From Ianthella basta (Eukaryota; Porifera; Demospongiae; Verongiida; Ianthellidae), in assembly GCA_964019415.1 (NCBI GenBank), contig OZ025870.1, positions 4,335,408 to 4,399,407 of the forward strand: 64,000 bases of DNA, in the 5' to 3' direction. Under the pieces are notes generated by a model. It did no database searches. It saw only the letters and a list, made by a program, of their open reading frames with translations, and was not told where the DNA came from. The position numbers and the translations under genes were made by a program. Of this stretch, positions 58,801-64,000 are shown piece by piece (position 1 is the first letter of the stretch; each line of letters begins with the position of its first letter).

Positions 58801-61800
58801 ATACCCAGTCCCCATTTCCATTCCCACTGCACAGAAGTCAGAATGCAGATTACCGTATCCGCTCTAAAAATTCATCATTCTAGTTTTCGTCACGGGGAAA
58901 AAATATGCTCAAGTGTACTCTAATTGTGACGAATTTCCTGTCTCTCTAATTTCCACCATTGGCTTCTAATTTTCGTCATTTCATCATGAAGCGTTCTAAA
59001 TATTCATCGGAAATGCCTGCAATATGGCTGCAACAGCCAAGGAACAAAGCCTAGGAACTAAGCCAACAACGCTCGCTGTTGTCTTTGTCCTTCTGGCATT
59101 GTCCCGTTCGTCTATAAGCCTTCTCAACGCTGTGTATGCCGTTCACTTTCTTTTTGGTGCAACAATGGAGTTCAGTGATCGCGAATCGTCTCCAGATCCT
59201 CCTCGTTTGGACGGAAGCTCTGTGGAGTTTGTTGTGGAGACGCAAGGCCCAGACTGAGAAGACGACCCAGCGTTGACTATCATCTTGAGTGACAACGAGG
59301 AAGGTCCGCCAAAGCCAAAGAAGAAGACGCTCATGGAGTATTTCACGCCTACTCCTCGTAGTACTCTGCTCTTCGGGAGAATTGTACCGCGTTCGTCCCC
59401 AATTGCCGGAGCCCAGATGTCCTTGTACACGTGGTAGCCTCGCACTGCTGTTCGCACGGTCAACATGAAAGCGGCCATTTCAGCAAGGAACGCCCATACT
59501 GAAAAACTCTCTAATGTTTCGTCTTCGCTCTAATGTTTTGTCCGAAAACTCTAAATATTTGTCACCTTTGACGGTCTTCTCCATTCCAGCTCTAATTGCC
59601 TCAATAGACAAAATTTTTGCTGCACTAGGGGTGACAAATTTTTAGAGTGGATACTGTACTTGCAGATTAAATTTAGCTGTTCCTTCACCTCTTCATCTAC
59701 ACCACTTTACAGTATGTGATAACACTATAACATTCAACATTTTGCCTTAAATTCTTTCCTTTTCTTGTTTCATTGTATGGAGTGATTTTACCATTCTTCA
59801 GTCCCTACAAAGGAAATGGTCATTTCCACAGTTTCACAGTTGTTTTTATACTATATCAGAAATAGTTACTGTGCATGTACACTCAAACTGTTCACAAACT
59901 AAACTTTCGCAGATGGAGGATTTCCATAAAGGTTGCAGTATATATATTTTCGTGGATGCCTGAATCACCTACAAACGCCACGTTCTGAATTTGTAGTGCA
60001 CGATGGCCACTTCATTTCAGTTTTAGCAGCCTCTGCCACAGATAATGAACAACCTTCCATCTTGCAAACATCGCGCTTGCTGATTGACCGAAAGTTAAAA
60101 ACAAATCAACAGTGTTAAAGTCTACACACCAGGATAACCAAACGATAAACTGATATACAACATAGTGTGTGTCATATATTACCCACAGATGCTGCAAAGG
60201 CAACAATAGAACATTGGGTACTACTTCTTTCCTTACCATGTGTAGTTCCGAACGTTGTCTTTCATTTGTGTCACCATGGTACATAGACCATCTTAATTAG
60301 CATTTCCGAGAATGTCAATGATAAAGGGTCAACTAAAGATCTGGAGGTTGCCGGTGCTAGTCTGGTTCACTGCCATTTTTCTCTTCTCCCCTTCTTTTTT
60401 TACCATGTGTAGTTTGAAACGTTGTCTTTCATTCGTGTCACCATGACACATACGTAGATCATCTTAATTAGTACTACTCATGTTTGTTTGACGTCCATTT
60501 AACAGTTATGCAACACTTCCTGACCAAAATAATTGCTGATTAAATTATTTGTGGATGGCTCCAGAACTGCAAATACCTCAAACGTTTAGTCCAAGAAACA
60601 TTTGAGCACATACGGTATATACGCCATCACAGTGTATACAGATATAATACCAGAAGGGTTATGGGTTGTTTTCTCATAAGAATACCGAGTGTATTGCCGG
60701 TATCTCAGGAACAGGAGTAGCTATTAAAGTGCAACAGATCAAGAAAGCTCATCAACTGTGCATTCACACAGTACCATTTACTCAAACTTGACAAATAGTG
60801 CAAGGTTTTCCCTTTCATAATTCTGCTTACACACTACAGTGGAGCTGATACATAATTGGTCTCAATTGATTTCTATAGATTTCCGCATCAAGAGGACAAC
60901 ATGCATATACACAGTGCATTAGCTTGCCTTCTTCTGACTGAGGTTGCATAAGTTCATGACGAATAGTTCGATCCAGCAATTGCTTCTGTGAAAGAAGAGA
61001 CAGTGCACTTGTCATCACATGACATCACATGACCAAGTCATGCAATAATGTATAGTAGCAGTTATAGCATGAACATGCTTGAAAAGAGACATGACACATA
61101 TGCACACAAGCAAACATACGTACAAACAGCAACTCACCGCTGTGTCAGGGTCAACTAATGCATACACCTGGTAAGGGAGGGCCTGTAAGTGATAAGAAAG
61201 TAGGCAGGAAGATAATTTATATTACACAGACACTCTCATCCCTCACAAAAGAGTTTAGTAAGTCATAGATACTCAACCCGAATGGGTTTAAGGCCAGGTA
61301 CGTATGAGTAAGTACATACGTGGCTGGGATCCAACATTAACTAGTAACATGTATGTACAAGTCATGCCATTTCTTTCTGCTGTTACACATGCACCAGAAG
61401 AAGGCAAATAAAAAATCCACGTTTTGAATTGTGGAGGTTAACATGCACACTAAGCAATTGCAAATATTAAGCAAACCAACATTTTACAATTACCACACAC
61501 CTTTGTTGCCCCCACAAAGTCCATGTTGCCAGTCAGCCCACTGCATAGGGCTTGTCCAAAGTGCTGAGTCACCAGCTGGGACACATTCACCTCAAAAAGG
61601 CCAGGGATTCGAATCCTGGTTACACCAAACTCCATATAGGCCCACAGTGTGTTTTTCTCAGCTGAGCATTGAATTATGTTTGGCATGAAGACTTTATCAG
61701 TTATAAAGACGACTGTGGTACTGTTACCAGATCGGGCCTCTCTAGCTTTAATCTTACTCTGAGGGATTTTGAAGGCTGCACAGAGAAGCATGATCAATAT

Positions 61801-62360
61801 TTCTTTGCAATCAATGCAATTCAAATTAATCAAATCCTTAGCCAAAGTGACCTCGACTGGTATTTCTGCGTTGGTAACCTCTGGTGCAGCCACAACCATT
61901 TTGAGGGAGTCCTTCACGTTGACTGCTTCATCATACACATTTAAGTATAAACCATACCGATATAGAAGATGCATGGCCAGTGCTTTTGCCTCTTCTGGTA
62001 GGCAGCTCGCCATTGCACCCAAAAAGCATGTGTCATCCCACTTTCTCGAGATGCCCAGGATCTTTAGCAGTTCTGCCAATGTGAGTGTATCGGGTACAGC
62101 TTCTGCATCTCCATCAGCAAGCCCCAACTCAATGACGGTCCGCACAGCTCTCGCCATGTTCATGGAGTTATCATTATGTGCGTTGCGTTCCAGAATGCTC
62201 ACCACAGTGAGATAAGTGCTGGCATACAGAGCCTTGATCAATGAGCATGGGTCTAGCTTCCGCTCCTTTACAGCTTTCCTCATTGCTGCTGTCAGATAAA
62301 GATGGTCATTCATTTCAATCAAAGAGTCAGAGAAAGATGCAGACACAACAGCATTGCAAT
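55533..62360 (-). CDS. Gene C: module, coiled coil and ankyrin repeats; intact, 5' exons beyond the window
   Basis: Nine exons, all open: 62360-61501 (module), 61182-61138, 60985-60928, 58717-58665, 58414-58139 and 58048-57827 (coiled coils), 57437-57327, 57029-56928 and 55736-55533 (ankyrin; stop TAA). The module exon opens in phase 1 after an acceptor (tctacag), as in A and B, so CARD and linker exons are expected upstream beyond 64,000. The third exon appears to use a GC donor (GAAG then gcaagc). The protein would be a non-enzymatic scaffold with self-association and ankyrin binding surfaces. It is the only member of the trio here without in-frame stops, and its module is much diverged from A and B, so it is an older paralogue. 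Confidence 0.75.
55810..55903. repeat. (TG)n microsatellite in the last intron of gene C
   Basis: TG repeats with a GCGCACACG interruption, about 75 bp from the terminal exon. Confidence 0.95.
56330..56940. repeat. Tandem duplication inside a gene C intron
   Basis: 56331-56583 and 56674-56935 share order: gcaaggatgaatggatg, (TG)n, gtatctgtaggtgt, taatgtgtg, aattcat, and tacctcca at the end. The second copy ends at the donor of the ankyrin exon, so the first carries a relic of that splice site without the exon. Confidence 0.6.
56928..57029 (-). CDS. Gene C ankyrin exon 2
   Basis: 102 bp: DGRTPLLLAAERGHTDLVQK then LAECYEGDIFHKME. Canonical ankyrin repeat, about 75% identical to gene B exon 10. 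Confidence 0.8.
57327..57437 (-). CDS. Gene C ankyrin-like exon 1
   Basis: 111 bp, phase 0: DPVTTALLNAAAKGSQSVVQ then HLVKRFANVKVK. Ankyrin-type AAxxGxxxxVxxLV spacing. Confidence 0.7.
57827..58414 (-). CDS. Gene C coiled-coil exons
   Basis: Exon 58414-58139: acidic start, a CNGC motif, then heptads VQELKGELKESERKRWDLIN and RRASEEVERDTHQKLVRAEE. Exon 58048-57827: a Pro-rich linker, then VEDKVKELTAQVQQAKDEKF and LEMEISDLKKKLTQQEEKYD. The second exon has the same 222-bp length as gene B exon 8. Confidence 0.7.
58851..59658. mobile_element. TIR element with TA target duplication in a gene C intron
   Basis: TA at 58851-58852 and 59657-59658 enclose 804 bp. The left end CCGTATCCGCTCTAAAAATT and the right end in reverse complement CAGTATCCACTCTAAAAATT differ at 2 of 20 bases. 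Both sub-terminal regions repeat a CTCTAATnTTTCGTC motif many times. The interior has a frame at 59024-59257 (MAATAKEQSLGTKPTTLAVV) and, after its stop, KPKKKTLMEYFTPTPRS, of unknown origin. TA duplication fits the Tc1/mariner/pogo group. Confidence 0.75.
60231..60475. repeat. Direct repeat of about 75 bp, two copies
   Basis: 60234-60306 and 60401-60475 both contain TACCATGTGTAGTT, AACGTTGTCTTTCATT, GTGTCACCATG and ATCTTAATTAG. Confidence 0.8.
61501..62360 (-). CDS. Gene C module exon
   Basis: 286 residues: MNDHLYLTAAMRKAVKERKL and SILERNAHND (helical), then ISRKWDDTCFLGAMASCLPE, LLYRYGLYLNVYDEAVNVKD, then VEVTLAKDLINLNCIDCKEI and NSTTVVFITDKVFMPNIIQC, and a tail LWAYMEFGVTRI…GLTGNMDFVGATK. 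Identical landmarks in A and B (CFL-AVD-IP, YNLHLAIYEKA, VEIT…LxxFxCxDC, STTVTFLxP, WVFLELDI) place this as the same domain at low identity. The CxxC pair is kept in all three. Confidence 0.75.
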
Positions 62361-62507
62361 CTGTAGATAAAGCAACAGCAATCAAATGGTGTGAAATGGC
62401 CGATATACAGAACAAGAATCTACTATACAATATAGTGAATACTCACTAGATGCAGTCTGATGTAATTAGTGTGTAACATTAAGGGCAAGTAACATAAATT
62501 ATACACA

Positions 62508-62545
62508 CTAGCTGAATGCCCACCCTACGGGCAGGTTCCCAGCCT
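62508..62545 (-). mobile_element. Helitron-like 3' terminus
   Basis: Minus strand hairpin TGCCC-GTAGGGT-GGGCA, then TTCAG and CTAG, with T in the flank; same design as at 54129 and 54396. The 5' end is not defined. Confidence 0.5.
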
Positions 62546-62728
62546 ATTGCAAGCCAGCAAGTCGGCCCCTTGTCAGTTTTGAACTACCTGTACAGGTAGC
62601 AACTGAGGCTGGCTGCTATAACGACGGTAGAGCTTTATTCGAACGTTTGCCGACAACGAATAAGATCTCCCGTAACCGAAAGTCTTAGAGACCGATAATT
62701 ATAAATGGCGTCTCGGCCCGCGGAAAAC

Positions 62729-62782
62729 AAGTATTTCGAGTTAAAAACTCGTGGGGCTGCCGCCCCAACTCGAAATACTTGC
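62729..62782. repeat. Near-perfect palindrome, relative at 43394-43465
   Basis: CAAGTATTTCGAGTT pairs with AACTCGAAATACTTG across a spacer that itself contains GGGGCTGCCGCCCC. The 43.4-kb relative has the same arms and centre with several changes, and a shared flank (GCTCCCT…GTCGCAGCT). Confidence 0.8.
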
Positions 62783-62857
62783 TCCCTTCGGTCGCAGCTC
62801 TGTCACTCACAATAGGTAAACATGACATCGTGTCATAATACCTTAGTAACCTCAGCA

Positions 62858-63052
<195 letters not shown>

Positions 63053-63169
63053 CACAGAGAAATCTCCAGCAAAGGCAGACACATGACTGCTTATATCACA
63101 TGCATTTACAGTGAGTAATTACAGAAACATAATGTACCAAGGAACCCACAGTCGCCAGAGTAGCTAGTG

Positions 63170-63420
63170 GTCTGTGATGGCAAAAGCTACGTACGTTTGC
63201 TACAGCGCAGTACGCGTGGGCCAGGTTCTGAAGAGCATTTAGAAGCGCAACCGTGCGAGCTAAGCTTTTCAACGCTACAAACGGTGGAAGAATGTTAGCG
63301 TGTACATATCACGGCGTTCACCAGTTTCTACGTTGCTCCTGTCATGTGTTCCAGGCGGCGGAGTGAAGTCCTCCGAGGCGGGCGCGGCCATTATCGAAGA
63401 ACGCGCGGGGCGAAGTCGAT
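63170..63420. repeat. Dispersed repeat shared with 43.93-44.13 kb
   Basis: Ordered matches: catttagaagcgcaaccgtgcg, aagcttttcaacgcta, ttcaccagtttctacgttgct, cctgtca and gtgaagtcct. In gene B the copy is intronic between exons 1 and 2. If gene C has the same plan, this copy may occupy the equivalent intron. Confidence 0.65.
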
Positions 63421-64000
63421 GACCTGTTGGGCGCTGTTTCGAAGCTGTGTCTTTGCCCGTCGACCAGAAGTGCTATAGGAGTCTGTTCCAGGATCAGAGG
63501 CGGAAGAAAACGTCCAAAGTTCGCTAAGACGTCGTTTAGAAGCCGGTTTTCAAAGTCCCTTGGCCTCGCACACGGTCCACTTCCGGCCGAATGAAATGGC
63601 CGACAATATAAATTCCCTATACCCAATACTTCGCCCAATACATGCAATATAAATGTAAGCATTGACGTACAACCGTAGTTTGGCGTATTATATATATATA
63701 TCCGTAACATGAAGCCATATGAAAATGTCAATTTGAAAACAATATAGGGGCTGCCTGCGGCAGCCTCTAAAAAGGAAGCGATCTCTTCGGCTGCAGGGCA
63801 GCTAGGTGAACGGTACCCCTCTGAGCTCATGTACCCCCACTCTCTTAACTGGCATGGCTCATATCAAGTTCACCAATGACCGGTAGCGGTAAGGCCAGTC
63901 GATAATTTTGAAAATGGCGCGTCCGCCGGCGGAGAATTGACGAAGGACATCTCACTTTTCGACCGCAAGGCAGCTAGGCGAACGGCACCCCTCTAAGAAC
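63421..64000. other. GC-richer end of window; no gene seen
   Basis: Contains a direct repeat (GGCAGCTAGGTGAACGGTAC near 63808 and GGCAGCTAGGCGAACGGCAC near 63970) and the hairpin GGGGCTGCCTGCGGCAGCCTC near 63750. The 162-codon frame at 63342-63830 overlaps these repeats and is not convincing. Confidence 0.4.

Noticed and set aside
61589-61612. tRNA-like T-arm (GGGATTCGAATCC with a 5-bp stem) on the plus strand
   Set aside because: It lies inside the gene C module exon; no anticodon or acceptor arm can be drawn around it.
63342-63830. 162-codon minus-strand frame at the window end
   Set aside because: It crosses direct repeats and a hairpin, has a low-complexity Ile-Tyr run from a (TA)n tract, and matches nothing known.

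Overview
The window is eukaryotic: most coding sequence is split into short exons bounded by GT-AG introns, the spacers are full of (CA)n/(TG)n microsatellites and small transposons, and the proteins recognised are animal-type (CARD, ankyrin, Kelch, ABC transporter, ALDH3). The mixture of expanded CARD/ankyrin signalling genes, a BMT5-like gene, pogo-like transposase debris and recurrent ctagctagct runs suggests a non-bilaterian animal, most likely a sponge. That taxon call is an inference of moderate confidence.

Layout. 1-161: edge of an LTR retrotransposon gag (minus strand). 578-1405: single-exon BMT5-like (DUF2431) gene, minus. About 2.0-10.7 kb: a tandem segmental duplication (two long copies plus a degraded middle copy), mostly non-coding, holding an ABC-transporter exon remnant. 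11.7-19.5 kb (gene A), 35.8-45.0 kb (gene B) and 55.5-62.4 kb (gene C, 5' exons beyond the window): three same-strand paralogues of one multi-exon family. The exons run in order as N-terminal CARD, short linker, an unrecognised module of about 290 residues, three short conserved exons and then, in B and C, a coiled coil followed by ankyrin repeats. 23.4-33.2 kb (gene D, minus): a different CARD gene with two CARDs and two copies of an unassigned beta-rich domain. A young-looking Ty3/gypsy LTR element (23,953-32,001, plus strand) sits in one of its introns, 20 bp from a splice acceptor. The element contains a 200-N gap flanked by two identical 2,168-bp copies, which looks like an assembly artefact. 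46.4-47.4 kb: Kelch-repeat gene. 50.9-51.9 kb: two phase-matched exons of an unrecognised gene. 52.7 kb: a lone plus-strand exon with two predicted membrane segments. Remnants of ALDH3 (21.3 kb) and a pogo-like transposase (48.6-48.9 kb) are scattered between.

How it fits together. Genes A-D are all death-fold adaptors in the same orientation, so the locus reads as a CARD-gene cluster that grew by tandem duplication; A and B even share intron sequence. CARD, coiled-coil and ankyrin modules are typical of innate-immune or cell-death scaffolds, but no catalytic or nucleotide-binding domain is visible. Paralogues A, B and D carry in-frame stop codons at conserved positions whereas C is fully open, which suggests birth-and-death evolution. 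The module shared by A, B and C is the best candidate for an undescribed domain.

Mobile DNA. At least eight small non-autonomous elements can be delimited from terminal inverted repeats, target duplications or hairpins: piggyBac-like with TTAA, Mutator-like with a 10-bp duplication, two pogo/mariner-like TIR elements, Helitron-like termini, and several fold-back elements, many inside introns of the CARD genes.
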